Shown in pieces: positions 33,987 to 42,947 of a stretch of DNA of 64,000 nt. Made by a program: the position numbers and the translations under genes. The stretch is from CAZEKB01 sp964512225 (GTDB lineage Bacteria > Myxococcota_A > UBA796 > UBA9615), in contig CAZEKB010000001.1 in assembly GCA_964512225.1 (NCBI GenBank), positions 115,446 through 179,445 on the forward strand, read 5' to 3'. Each line of letters starts with the position of its first letter. Positions within the stretch are counted from its first letter, which is position 1. Under the pieces are notes generated by a model. That model searched no databases. It saw nothing but the letters and a program-made list of their open reading frames with translations, and was not told the origin of the DNA.

Positions 33987-34019
33987 GGGGATCTCCTGAC
34001 GGCGGGAGCGGGGGCCGGT

Positions 34020-34048
34020 TTGGCCCCCGGAAGGGTCGGAAGTATAGT
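34020..34048 (+). promoter_or_regulatory. Promoter of the twin-FHA gene
   Basis: TTGGCC (34020-34025), a 17-base spacer and TATAGT (34043-34048). It overlaps the opposite-strand promoter through the near-palindromic AGTATAGT. Confidence 0.5.
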
Positions 34049-34068
34049 TGCGAGGGGGACGTCGTCAA
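34041..34068 (-). promoter_or_regulatory. Promoter of the rdgC-like pair
   Basis: On the minus strand TTGACG (34068-34063), a 16-base spacer and TATACT (34046-34041). Predicted leader about 48 bases to the ATG at 33986. Confidence 0.6.
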
Positions 34069-34112
34069 AAGCCGACGTACGGCCAAGGAAAGCGCCCAGG
34101 AGCCCGACCAGG

Positions 34113-36230
34113 ATGACCGAGCGCAAGGTGGCTATCCCTCGCTTCGAGGTGCTTCGGCGAGGCCAACTCGTCAAGAAGATCCCCGTGCACCGCAGCCGGC
34201 TCGTGATCGGCAGCGAAGACGGCGCCGACATCCGGTTGAAGCACCCCGCGATCGCGCCCCGACACCTCGAGGTCGTCGTCGTCAACGGGCGATACCTGGA
34301 GGCGTCCAACCTCGCGGGCGACGGCCGGGTGCTGCTGGGCCAGCGGCCGATGAACCGGGCCCGGCTGCGGGACGGCGACGAGCTCGACCTCGGCCCCGTG
34401 ACCCTGCGCCTCACCTACACGCACACCGACTCCCGGGCGAGCATGCCCGCGGTCCCCTCGCCGCCCCCGCCGCCGAAGCCCCCGGCCTCCGATCCCGACG
34501 TCGAGGCCACGGATCCGATCGGGGCGGACCGGCCCGCGCCCCCCCCTCCGGCGCCGCCGCCGCCGCGTCTGTCCCCCACCCCGACCCCCACGGACGCCGT
34601 CCCCGCGCTCTCGATCGCGAGCACGACCGGGCGTCATCGAGCGGGGCTGGGGCGCCCCAAGGTCGGCGGGGCGCGGCCCACCGGGGCCTCGCGCGTCACC
34701 CTCGCCAGCGGGCTGGACGTCGAACTGCACGAGACGATCCTCGATCCCGTCCCCATCGCGGTGATCGAGCCCCCGGGCGGCCGCGCGCAGCGCGTCCCGC
34801 TGCGCGTCGGGTCGTTCGTCGTGGGCGCGGGTCGCTGCGCGTTCCGGCTCTCGTACCCCGGCGTCGCCCCGGCTCACGTCGAGCTCATGGTGATGCCGGA
34901 CGGCGCGGCCTACATCAAGCACCTCGCGGGCGGCGGGCAGCGGACCCTGCTCAACGGCGCCCCGGTCCAGTTCTCGCGCTGGTCGGCCGGAGACCGCCTC
35001 CAGGTCGGGCCGGTCTCGATCCGCTTGACGCTTCAGCCCCGGACCGGCGAAGAGGCGGCCGACGAGCCGACGGTCCTGGGTCGCGCGCCCACCGAAGACC
35101 TGGACGAGTCCACGGAGCCGCTGGACATCCCCGCCGAGGCGGCGAGCACCCTGCGCGGGCTCAAGTACGTCCCGGAGAAGCCCGACCGCGACGACAGCGG
35201 CATCGGCCCGGACCCGTTCGGAGGCTTCACCCCGGCGGCCGGCCCCCTGGACGCCGAAGAGACGGAGATCCCGCCCCCGCCCGCGGTCCCCGAGCCGGCC
35301 CCGCCCCCGCCGCCGCCCGCGCAGGCCGCCCCGCCCCCGCCCCCGGCACCGTCCCCCGGGCCCCACGGCGCGCCCCCGCCGGGCCCGCTCGTCGTGGCCC
35401 GCGGCAAGAAGAAGAAGAAGAAGAAGGAGAAGCGGGGACCGCTCACGACGCCCTCTCCCCTCGTCACCACGAACACGGTCGAGGTGAGCCTGGGGATCAG
35501 CGCCGAGGACACGTACTCGCAGCTCTACACCGACGACATGCTGGCGTACCGCCCGTCGCCCTGGAAGCGGGTCGTGCCGGTCGCGCTGCTGCTCGTGCTC
35601 GTCGTCGCGGTCGGCCTGCTGGGCCTGCGCAAGTTCGGGCCCACGGCGCCGCCGAAGCAGACGTCCTCGGGGCCCGTGACGGCCACGGGGAGCAGCGGCA
35701 TCGCGGCGCAGGGGGACGATGTCTACGACGGCACCGGGCGGATCGTCGTGGGGGACCCGAACGCGCGCAAACCGAAGCGACGGGGGGGCGGCGGAGGCGG
35801 CTCCCGCGGGTCGGCCGCGCCCGAGGACGACGGGGGCCTCGACTGGGACGAGGATCGCGCGCGGCAGCTCGCGTCGGGCCCCATCGGGAGCTACTACGAC
35901 GACCTCGCCAACGCGCCCGTGAAGGAGGCCGAGCCCGAGGGGCGGATCGACACCGAGGAGATCGAGCGCCTGCTGTACACGTACCAGAAGCGGTTCAAGT
36001 CCTGCTACGAGCAGCTCCGCGAGGTGGACTCGACCGCCGAGGGCGTCGTGTGGCTGTCCCTCACGCTCGGCACGGACGGGCGCATCGGGGGCGTCTCCAT
36101 GGAGCCGCGGTCGACGTTGAAGTCCGAGGAGCTGCGCGCCTGCCTCGCCCGGCGCATCTCCGCGATCTCGCTGCCCCCCGCAAAGGGGGCGGACGTCACC
36201 TTCAGCTACAAGCTCGAGTTCCGGAACTGA
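34113..36230 (+). CDS. Twin-FHA transmembrane protein with AgmX/PglI-like C-terminal domain
   Basis: 705 aa. FHA domain 1 (about 23-95) and FHA domain 2 (about 225-305) read phosphothreonine ligands. They are separated by Pro-rich linkers, and a Lys-rich patch precedes the single transmembrane helix (about 487-510). The outer part has a Gly-rich linker and a C-terminal domain (about 610-705) with the paired Cys of the AgmX/PglI myxobacterial tail (FKSCYEQL, LRACLARR) and TonB-like strands. FHA domains would be cytoplasmic and the tail periplasmic. Likely links Ser/Thr kinase signalling to envelope machinery, by analogy with gliding-motility AgmX; inferred. ATG 34113 has AGGAG upstream. Confidence 0.85.
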   Translation: MTERKVAIPRFEVLRRGQLVKKIPVHRSRLVIGSEDGADIRLKHPAIAPRHLEVVVVNGRYLEASNLAGDGRVLLGQRPMNRARLRDGDELDLGPVTLRLTYTHTDSRASMPAVPSPPPPPKPPASDPDVEATDPIGADRPAPPPPAPPPPRLSPTPTPTDAVPALSIASTTGRHRAGLGRPKVGGARPTGASRVTLASGLDVELHETILDPVPIAVIEPPGGRAQRVPLRVGSFVVGAGRCAFRLSYPGVAPAHVELMVMPDGAAYIKHLAGGGQRTLLNGAPVQFSRWSAGDRLQVGPVSIRLTLQPRTGEEAADEPTVLGRAPTEDLDESTEPLDIPAEAASTLRGLKYVPEKPDRDDSGIGPDPFGGFTPAAGPLDAEETEIPPPPAVPEPAPPPPPPAQAAPPPPPAPSPGPHGAPPPGPLVVARGKKKKKKKEKRGPLTTPSPLVTTNTVEVSLGISAEDTYSQLYTDDMLAYRPSPWKRVVPVALLLVLVVAVGLLGLRKFGPTAPPKQTSSGPVTATGSSGIAAQGDDVYDGTGRIVVGDPNARKPKRRGGGGGGSRGSAAPEDDGGLDWDEDRARQLASGPIGSYYDDLANAPVKEAEPEGRIDTEEIERLLYTYQKRFKSCYEQLREVDSTAEGVVWLSLTLGTDGRIGGVSMEPRSTLKSEELRACLARRISAISLPPAKGADVTFSYKLEFRN

Positions 36231-36235
36231 CCGCG

Positions 36236-36258
36236 CGCGGCCGTCAGCGGCGGCCGCG
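36236..36258. terminator. Convergent hairpin after the FHA gene
   Basis: An 8-bp stem CGCGGCCG / CGGCCGCG with a 7-base loop covers the stop of the minus regulator and follows the FHA gene stop by five bases. No T-tract; bidirectional terminator candidate. Confidence 0.45.
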
Positions 36259-38061
36259 GAGGCTCTGGAGCAGGACCCGCGTCTCGGGGTCGTGCTTGCT
36301 GCCCAGCTCGATCGCCCGCCGGAGCGTGAGGATCGCCTCGTCGCGGTGCCCGAGGCGGGCGAGCAGGGTCCCCATCCAGTGGTACGACTCGCCCTGGCTG
36401 GGCTCCATGGCGATCGCGCGCTTCAGCACCTCGGCGCCCCGCTGCAGCTCCCGCGCTTCGGCGTCCTTGCGCCGCAGGTAGCTCACCCCCAGCAGCCGCA
36501 TCCCGTCCACCGGGAGCTTGCCGAGCTGCAGGGCCTCCTCCAGGGCTCGGGCCGCGGCCTCGTAGTCCCCCTGTTGGAACCGACGGCGCCCCTTCTCGTA
36601 GGCGAAGTCCGCCGACGCCTGGTCCAGGGCGCCCATGATCGTGCTGCCGAGCTTCGCCCGGGTCTCCGACTTGCGCGGCCGGGACCGCAGCCTCTCGCGC
36701 ACGCGCCCCGCCCGGGCGGCCTTGCGCTCGGGGTGCTCCTGCTTGCGGCGACGCGTGGCCGTCGCGACGGCCTCCCGGATCTTGTCGGCCCGGCGGTCCT
36801 TGCGGGACCGGGCGGACCGCTTCTTCGGCGCCGCCCGCATCTGCTCGACCACGCCGCCGAGGATCCACAGGGCCGTCAGGGCCGCGAGGGCCTCGCCGTC
36901 CTTGTCGAACGGATGTCCCGCGAGCACCTCCCGAACCGGGCGGCCGCTGGTCACCTGGGAGAGGAGGTTCTCGAAGTAGTAGGGGTCGTCGAGCTCGCGC
37001 AGGATGTAGTGCGCCGCGTCGGAGACCACGAGGGAGCCCGTGCAGGCGCGCAGCAGCTGGAGGCAACGCGCGCGGGTGTAGTGCCGGCGGACGCCGCGCA
37101 TGACGAACTGGGCGGGCGTGAGCGTGACGGTGACGGTGTCGGGTGCCTCGAACGACGTGATGTCGGGCTCGTAGTCGAGGTAGTAGTTGCCCTCGCTCCA
37201 CGCGAACAGCCCGTCCACGACCGCCTCGAGGTGGGCCGCGGCCTCCTCGAACATCGTGCGCGCGCCGATCGATCCGGCCGCCACGAGCATCGTGCCCAGC
37301 GGTCGATCGACCTTCATCCAGTCGGCGCGCACCTCCTCGAGGTCCGGCGCCTCGACGTGGCCGCGGTCCACGAGCCACTGCCCGAACTCCTCGCCGGGTA
37401 CGTTCGACTCCGCGAACACCGGGCGACCGCGGCGGAACCAGACCTGGCGCACCTCCCTGCCGCTCATGACGAGGAGCTTCCCGCTCCGTCCGGTGGCGAA
37501 GTACGAGAAGAAGAGGGTCGCCGGATCGCTTCGATCGAGCGGCCCCTGGAGGAAGTCGGTCGTCCGGTCGAGGCGGACCGGCCGCTCCTCGGAGGCGACC
37601 TCGAGCCCGCCCGCGTCGATCACCCCGATGCGCCGCCCGTCCAGCAGCTCGCGGAGCCGCCACATCAGCCGCAGGGCGTGGATCGGCTTCTCGAGGTAGT
37701 CGTCCACGTCGTGGGCGTTCACGGCGTCCGTGGGGCCGCGGATGGCCTTGGCGCCCGGAGAGACCGCGACCACCGGGATGACCGCCCCCAGCCGGGTCCG
37801 ACGGACCGATGAGATCAGCTCTTCGCCCGACGGCTCGCCCGGGAGGTGGAACTCCGTGACCACCGCGTCCGGCTTCTCGTGAACGAACGTGCGCCACGCG
37901 TCGCGGCCGCCCTCGGCGACCAACGGCTCGAAGCCCGCGTGGCGTGCTTCTTCTGCGTAGACCGCTCGCAAGAGGGGGTCGCCATCGACGAAGAGGACCC
38001 TGCGGAGGGCGGTGGAACCGGCGGTACCCTGGCTGCTGCTCATTCGCTGCGCGTCATCCAC
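36244..38061 (-). CDS. Pseudo-receiver / DUF4388 (PATAN) / TPR regulator
   Basis: 605 aa counted from GTG 38061; ATG 38043 is the alternative. Residues 20-125 are a response-regulator receiver fold with Asp26/Asp28 and the Lys of YLEKP, but the phospho-acceptor position is Glu70 (VVTEFHLP) instead of Asp. Residues about 160-400 contain the PATAN/DUF4388 domain (FFSYFATGRSGKLLV, FRRGRPVFAES). A basic linker and TPR repeats (about 500-600) complete it. No DNA-binding domain. PATAN regulators in other bacteria act in motility and phototaxis signalling. The Glu suggests constitutive or phosphorylation-independent action. Confidence 0.82.
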   Translation of the reverse strand: MDDAQRMSSSQGTAGSTALRRVLFVDGDPLLRAVYAEEARHAGFEPLVAEGGRDAWRTFVHEKPDAVVTEFHLPGEPSGEELISSVRRTRLGAVIPVVAVSPGAKAIRGPTDAVNAHDVDDYLEKPIHALRLMWRLRELLDGRRIGVIDAGGLEVASEERPVRLDRTTDFLQGPLDRSDPATLFFSYFATGRSGKLLVMSGREVRQVWFRRGRPVFAESNVPGEEFGQWLVDRGHVEAPDLEEVRADWMKVDRPLGTMLVAAGSIGARTMFEEAAAHLEAVVDGLFAWSEGNYYLDYEPDITSFEAPDTVTVTLTPAQFVMRGVRRHYTRARCLQLLRACTGSLVVSDAAHYILRELDDPYYFENLLSQVTSGRPVREVLAGHPFDKDGEALAALTALWILGGVVEQMRAAPKKRSARSRKDRRADKIREAVATATRRRKQEHPERKAARAGRVRERLRSRPRKSETRAKLGSTIMGALDQASADFAYEKGRRRFQQGDYEAAARALEEALQLGKLPVDGMRLLGVSYLRRKDAEARELQRGAEVLKRAIAMEPSQGESYHWMGTLLARLGHRDEAILTLRRAIELGSKHDPETRVLLQSLRGRR

Positions 38062-38108
38062 TTCGACGTAGTGGTGGACCTCGATCGTACCACAGGGATC
38101 GGGGCCCT

Positions 38109-38136
38109 TTGACGACCCCGAAATGGTGTCTATGTT
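38109..38136 (+). promoter_or_regulatory. Promoter of fxsA, predicted near-leaderless
   Basis: TTGACG (38109-38114), 16-base spacer and TATGTT (38131-38136). The ATG at 38148 is 12 bases after the -10 element, leaving a leader of roughly 5 bases. Confidence 0.5.
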
Positions 38137-38147
38137 CGAAGAACCCC

Positions 38148-38753
38148 ATGCTCGCTTGGCTCTTCCTCGCCTTCACGATCGTCCCCGTCGTGGAGATCGC
38201 CCTGTTCATCCGGATCGGCTCCGTGATCGGCCTCGCGCCGACGGTCGCCGTCGTGCTGTTGACCGGCTTCGCGGGGGCGGTCCTGGCGAGGTCCCAGGGC
38301 ATCCGGGTCATGCTGGACATCCAGGAGGCGCTGCACCAGATGCGCCTGCCCACCGGGGAGCTGCTCGAGGGCGCGATCGTGCTCGTGGGGGCGGCGACGC
38401 TCCTCACCCCCGGGTTCATGACGGACGCCCTCGGGCTGGCCTGTCTCCTGCCCCCCTCGCGCAAGGCGTTCGCGGCGGTCCTGGGGCGCTGGCTCGCGCG
38501 GCGGATCCGTCTCGCCGAGGACGGGGCGGGCGGCATCTCGGGGGGAGCGGACTTCAAGACGGCGGGGAACTTCGCGTTCCGCTTCGGGGGGGTGCGGCCC
38601 GGGCCGGCGCGTCGGGACGGGGCGGCGGCTTCGGCTCCGCAGCCCGCGGCTCCCGAGCACATCGAGCGTCCGATCGGGGCCGTGAAGCCGCGCACGATCG
38701 ACGCGACCTTCACCGTCATCGACGGCGGCAAGGACGAGCCCGTGAGCGGCTGA
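38148..38753 (+). CDS. fxsA: FxsA-family membrane protein
   Basis: 201 aa. The first 130 residues contain the FxsA core with four hydrophobic segments and the motifs PVVEIALFI, LARSQG and LLEGAIVLVGAATLLTPGFMTD. In E. coli FxsA overproduction relieves phage T7 exclusion by F plasmids; its normal role is unknown. The C-terminal 70 residues are a Pro/Ala-rich extension not needed for the family. It converges on the small TPR gene with a one-base gap between stops. Confidence 0.88.
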   Translation: MLAWLFLAFTIVPVVEIALFIRIGSVIGLAPTVAVVLLTGFAGAVLARSQGIRVMLDIQEALHQMRLPTGELLEGAIVLVGAATLLTPGFMTDALGLACLLPPSRKAFAAVLGRWLARRIRLAEDGAGGISGGADFKTAGNFAFRFGGVRPGPARRDGAAASAPQPAAPEHIERPIGAVKPRTIDATFTVIDGGKDEPVSG

Positions 38754-38754
38754 C

Positions 38755-39255
38755 TCAGGCGTCGTCGAGGAGCAGCGGGGCGAAGCGCGTGCGGTTGCGC
38801 AGGGCGTCTTCGTTGCAGCCGTCGAGGCGGGCGGCTTCGTCGAAGTGAGCCGAGGCCTCGTTCCAGAGCCGGGTGAACGAAGCCCGGTCCGTGAGGAACA
38901 GGTCCCCCTCCTCGAGGCGACGCGCGACGGTCTCGCCCAGCAGGTTCACCGCGAACGACAGCAGGGCGGAGGGCTCCACGTCCTGCGTCCACTGGCCCCC
39001 GGCGCGCAGCGTCGAGACCGCCAGCTTCGCGTGCTCGTGGGCCTCGTCGAACCGGTCGTGCAGGAGGTGGATGTGCGCCAGCTCGAGCCGCGGCTCCGCC
39101 AGGCGCGGCTCCTCTCGCAGGATCTCTTCGAGCACTTTCGCCGCACCGGATTCATCACCAGCCTCGCGTAGTTGCATCGCTTTCATGAAGTGTCGCTGAA
39201 GCAATACGAGGTGGTCCTCGTTCGCCTCCAGAAGACTCGGATCCAGCTCCGCCAT
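38755..39255 (-). CDS. Small TPR-type protein
   Basis: 166 aa. A helical repeat (LLQRHFMKAMQLREAGDESGAAKVLEEILREEP) and a following ELAHIHLLHDRFDEAHEHAK are TPR-like. No signal peptide or membrane segment, so probably cytoplasmic. It lies four bases after the large TPR gene and is probably translated from the same message. Function unknown; a partner or chaperone role would be typical of TPR. Confidence 0.7.
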   Translation of the reverse strand: MAELDPSLLEANEDHLVLLQRHFMKAMQLREAGDESGAAKVLEEILREEPRLAEPRLELAHIHLLHDRFDEAHEHAKLAVSTLRAGGQWTQDVEPSALLSFAVNLLGETVARRLEEGDLFLTDRASFTRLWNEASAHFDEAARLDGCNEDALRNRTRFAPLLLDDA

Positions 39256-39259
39256 GACC

Positions 39260-41617
39260 TCACTCCTCGAGCGCGGCGGCGAGCTCGTCGGCCATCTTCA
39301 CCAGGTCCTCTCGACCGGCTCGCCCCGCCAGGACCCTCGCTTCCTTCACCCGAACGGCGGCTTCGCCGGTGTCGTCGAGCTGGTAGCTGAGGAGCGCGAG
39401 GTTATAGGTGACGGAGGCGCGCTTGCCCAGGGTGGCCTCGTCGGTTCCCCAGGCTCCCAGCGCGTTGCGCAGGTCGGCTCGCGCGCGAGGGGGATCGCGC
39501 TCGAACATCAGGTCGCCGGCCATCGCCCACAGGCTCGCCTCGAGGTCCGTGTCCTCGGCCGCCTTGGCGGCGGTCGCGGCGGCCTCGGCGTAGTCGGCCG
39601 CGCCCTCGGGGTCCTCCACCCGGTCCCGAATCTCGGCGAGCCGGAACCCCGCGCGCGCCTCCACCCGTCGGTCCTCGGTCGCCTGGGCGAGCGCGAGGAG
39701 ATCGAGGTAGCCGCGCTCGGCGTCGGCCAACGCGCCCCGGGTGAGGTCGGCGCGGGCGAGCCCTTCGAGGGACGCCCCCAGGTTTCGGGCCGCCGAGCCG
39801 CGGAGGTCGTCGCTCACGGTCGGGTCGTCCACGAGGGCTCGGAAGGCGTCGCGCGCGGCCGCGAGATCCCCCCGCTCGTACAGGGCGACGGCCGCGTTGT
39901 GGCGCTCCCCGTCGGCGCGGGCCCGGACGACGTCGGCGAGATCGCCGCCTCCCCTCCCCGACCGCTCCAGGAACGCGGCCGCGCCCGCCGTATCGCCGCT
40001 CGACATCATCGACCCGACGATGGCCTCCATGGCGGCGTCGACGAGCGCGGGCGCGCGCACCGGATCGGACTCGGGGGCCGCCTCGATCGCGGCGAGGGCG
40101 GACTGGGCCCGCCGCAGGGCCTCGACCGGTCGCCCCGCGGTCTCCAACGCCCGCGCGAGGGCCAGCTCCACGCGCACCCGCTGCCGGGGCGTGGGGCGGT
40201 TCCCGGGGCCCGTGGCGGTGGACCAGCGCCGGACACCCGCGTCGGGGTCGCCGCTGCGCGCCAGCACCAGCGTCTCCTGCACCGCCGCAGCCAGCTGATC
40301 CTCCCGCTCGCCCAGGGCCTCCGCCGCCTCCCCCACCCGCCGGGCCGTCTCCAGCGCCTCGGCGAGGCGGTCCGCCTGGAGGAGCACGTCGGACTGCACC
40401 AGGAGCGCCGCTCGGTGTTCCCGCGCCTGGCCCGCGCCCCCGAGGACCTTCGCCGCTTCGGTGCTCAGCGAGAGGGCCTCGTCCAGTCGCCCCTGCTCGA
40501 GGCGAACCTGCGCCAACATCAAGCGGCTCCCGGCGAGCGCCAGCGGGACCTGCACGCCCACTCGAATCGCGATGCAGGGCACCAGGAGGGCCTCCGCGGC
40601 GGCCAGGTCGCCCGCGTTGAACCGCCAGCGCGCGCGGGCGGCCAGCACGTCGGCCCGGCCCACCTCGACGCCCCCCTGCACGAAGAGGTCTTCGGCCTCG
40701 GCGAGCAGCTCCTCGGCGGTCTCGCGGCCCAGCTCCTGCTCGATCTCGGCCAGCCGAAGCAGGTGCACGGCGCGCATCTGGCGACCCTCTTCGGCGCGGA
40801 CCGCGGGCAGGAGCGCCGACGCGAGCCGCGCGGCCTTCCTCGTCTCCCCGACGGCCAGCGCGTCCTCCACCCCGGCGAGCTTCACGTCGAGCTCCGCGCC
40901 CTCCTCCGAGCGCCCGAGGCCGCTCCGGCGGGAGGCCGCGAACGCCTTCTCGGCGGCGGTCCGATCGCCGCGGTCCCGCGCGAGGTAGCCCGTGACGAGC
41001 CAGCTCGCGGCCACGATCTCCGACCGGTCCAGGGCCTCGCCGAGCGCGCGCGCCGCCCCCACCGACTCCCCCGCCGCGTCCGGACGGCCGAGCGAGCGGC
41101 GCGACGTGGCGAGGTTGAGCAGGCCCATGGCCTCGGCGTATCGATCGCCCGCCGTCCGCGCGAGCGAGAGCGCCCGTTCGGACACCTCCTCGGCGTCCCC
41201 GTGGCGCCCGTGCAGGCGCAGCAGGACCCCGCGCAGGTGCAGCCCCGCCAGGTCGTCCGGAAGGCGCGCGATCACGCGCCCGGAGCGCTCCAGCGCGGCG
41301 TCGTAGCGCCCCAGGCCGTAGTAGGCGAGCGAGGCGTTGTAGGCGGCCTCGGCCCACCCCGCCTCCTCGAAGATCCCGTCGAACCGCCGGGCGGCCTCCT
41401 GCAGCCGCCCCTCGTCGAGGTCCTTGCGGGCGAGGCCGAACTCCTCCTGGAGCCGGGCGACCGCCCCCGTGTGCGGCTCCGTCGGGGCGCCCAGGGGCCC
41501 CGACACGACCCCGTGCCGCGACGCCTCGTAGACCCCCCCGTCGTCCGACGACTTCGCGCCCGCTGCGAGGAGCAGGAGCGGCGCAAGGATCGGCAAAAAG
41601 CGTCGATGAAGAGGCAT
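39260..41617 (-). CDS. Large TPR protein with signal peptide
   Basis: 785 aa. The first 21 residues look like a signal peptide (PILAPLLLLAAGA). The rest is almost entirely alpha-solenoid with more than ten TPR-like units, the clearest around residues 70-150 and 640-780. Predicted periplasmic scaffold. A TATCCT -10-like element lies only about 8 bases before the ATG on this strand, without a good -35. Divergent from the repeat lipoprotein gene. Confidence 0.75.
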   Translation of the reverse strand: MPLHRRFLPILAPLLLLAAGAKSSDDGGVYEASRHGVVSGPLGAPTEPHTGAVARLQEEFGLARKDLDEGRLQEAARRFDGIFEEAGWAEAAYNASLAYYGLGRYDAALERSGRVIARLPDDLAGLHLRGVLLRLHGRHGDAEEVSERALSLARTAGDRYAEAMGLLNLATSRRSLGRPDAAGESVGAARALGEALDRSEIVAASWLVTGYLARDRGDRTAAEKAFAASRRSGLGRSEEGAELDVKLAGVEDALAVGETRKAARLASALLPAVRAEEGRQMRAVHLLRLAEIEQELGRETAEELLAEAEDLFVQGGVEVGRADVLAARARWRFNAGDLAAAEALLVPCIAIRVGVQVPLALAGSRLMLAQVRLEQGRLDEALSLSTEAAKVLGGAGQAREHRAALLVQSDVLLQADRLAEALETARRVGEAAEALGEREDQLAAAVQETLVLARSGDPDAGVRRWSTATGPGNRPTPRQRVRVELALARALETAGRPVEALRRAQSALAAIEAAPESDPVRAPALVDAAMEAIVGSMMSSGDTAGAAAFLERSGRGGGDLADVVRARADGERHNAAVALYERGDLAAARDAFRALVDDPTVSDDLRGSAARNLGASLEGLARADLTRGALADAERGYLDLLALAQATEDRRVEARAGFRLAEIRDRVEDPEGAADYAEAAATAAKAAEDTDLEASLWAMAGDLMFERDPPRARADLRNALGAWGTDEATLGKRASVTYNLALLSYQLDDTGEAAVRVKEARVLAGRAGREDLVKMADELAAALEE

Positions 41618-41659
41618 GAAGACCTAGGATAACCCTCGATGAGGCCGCTGCCGGCGCGT

Positions 41660-41689
41660 TTGACCGCCCCGAACCCCGGCACTACTCTT
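41660..41689 (+). promoter_or_regulatory. Candidate promoter of the repeat lipoprotein
   Basis: TTGACC (41660-41665), an 18-base spacer and TACTCT (41684-41689), about 25 bases before the ATG at 41720, which is preceded by GGGAG. Confidence 0.4.
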
Positions 41690-41719
41690 CGACCCGTCCC
41701 CCTCACGGGAGTTCCCAGC

Positions 41720-42295
41720 ATGTCCCCACGGTCCCTCAAGCTCCTCCTCGCCTCGCTGCTCGCAGCCACGGCGTGCACCACGACGAACAGCAACACCAGG
41801 TCCGACAAGGACGATGAGTTCGTGGACCCCGTCCAGGAGTTCGAGGAGGACGGGTTCCGCAAGGTCACGCTCGACGTCAACGACGACCAGCAGGCCGACA
41901 TCGTGAACTACTACCGCGCGGGCGAGGGCGAGGAGCGGACCCTGCTGGTCCGCAAGGAGATCGACCTCGACTTCCGCGGCGGGCCCGACGTGATCCAGAT
42001 CTGGGAGTCCGGGGAGATGACCCGCGAGGAGATCGACGCCGACTTCGACGGCAAGATCGACTGGAAGGACTATTACGCGGGCGGCAAGCGCATCAAGGCC
42101 GAGTGGGACACCCGCTACGACGGCAAGCCCGATCTCGTCCGCCACTACGACGACGGGGCGCTCGCGCGCGTCGAGATGGACACCACGGGCGACGGCGCCG
42201 TCGACTACTGGGAGTACTACGAAGGCGGCGTGATGCAGCGCTCCGGGTGGGACACCGATCGCGACGGCAAGATCGACAAGTGGGACGAGCGCTGA
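41720..42295 (+). CDS. Acidic lipoprotein with DxDxDG-type repeats
   Basis: 191 aa. Signal peptide with a lipobox-like LAATAC, so Cys18 is probably lipidated. After a Ser/Asp-rich spacer, at least four repeats of about 20-22 residues carry an aspartate cluster (DADFDGKID, DTRYDGKPD, DTTGDGAVD, DTDRDGKID) followed by an aromatic pair and Gly-Gly (YYAGG, YYEGG). Such clusters can bind Ca2+ like EF-hand or dockerin loops. Outer-membrane location is likely from the lack of Asp after Cys. ATG 41720 rather than 41639 because it starts the signal peptide. Confidence 0.78.
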   Translation: MSPRSLKLLLASLLAATACTTTNSNTRSDKDDEFVDPVQEFEEDGFRKVTLDVNDDQQADIVNYYRAGEGEERTLLVRKEIDLDFRGGPDVIQIWESGEMTREEIDADFDGKIDWKDYYAGGKRIKAEWDTRYDGKPDLVRHYDDGALARVEMDTTGDGAVDYWEYYEGGVMQRSGWDTDRDGKIDKWDER

Positions 42296-42314
42296 GGCGC
42301 CGACGTCGACGCGG

Positions 42315-42947
42315 CTAGACCGTATCGACCCCTTCTTCTTCGTCCCCGTTCTCCCCTTCACTCGCTTCTTCGGCCCACGCGTCGCCTTCGCGATCGAGCC
42401 CCGGCTCGGACTCGAGGTCCAGCGGCGCGTCGTGCGGAGGTGTCGGGGTCGCTTCGGGCTCGGGGACCGCTTCGGGTTCGGGGGCCGCGACTCGGGTCGG
42501 CGGCGGTGACGGAGCGCGCCGGGGGGGTTCGGGGCGGTCGCGCCGCGGAGCCGGTCCGCCGCCACCCATCGCGCCCCCGATGAGCCCGAAGGTGAGGGCC
42601 GCGCCGAACCCCACGAACGCATGACCCGTCGCGATGAGGCCCATGCTGGGGACCTCCGCGGCGAGGCCGAGGTCGTCGAGCATCGCCATCTGCTCGGGCG
42701 ACGACTGAGCCAGCATCAACGCGGTCCCGAAGGTGGCGACCAGCAGGCCCGCGACCACGCCGGTGCCGAGCCCGATGCCGATTCCCGCGCCCGCGCCCAG
42801 ATCGTGGTCGCGTCGGGCGCCGCGGACGGCGAACCAGGCCGCCCCCAGCGTCGCGGGCCAGAAGCAACAGACGAGCGAGGAGACCATGCCCGCGGCGATG
42901 CCCCAGAAGAGGATGGGGCCCGCCACGCTCGGGCGGTCGACGCTCAC
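42315..42947 (-). CDS. Membrane protein with acidic Pro-rich tail
   Basis: 210 aa. Three hydrophobic segments lie in the first 130 residues (near 10-35, 50-75, 100-130) and Gly-rich loops join them. The last 75 residues are Pro/Glu/Ala-rich and acidic, probably disordered and cytoplasmic. No family recognised. GTG at 42947 overlaps the manC stop (GTGA), making it the last gene of the grpE-ggt-trmL-trpS-manC run. Confidence 0.7.
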   Translation of the reverse strand: MSVDRPSVAGPILFWGIAAGMVSSLVCCFWPATLGAAWFAVRGARRDHDLGAGAGIGIGLGTGVVAGLLVATFGTALMLAQSSPEQMAMLDDLGLAAEVPSMGLIATGHAFVGFGAALTFGLIGGAMGGGGPAPRRDRPEPPRRAPSPPPTRVAAPEPEAVPEPEATPTPPHDAPLDLESEPGLDREGDAWAEEASEGENGDEEEGVDTV

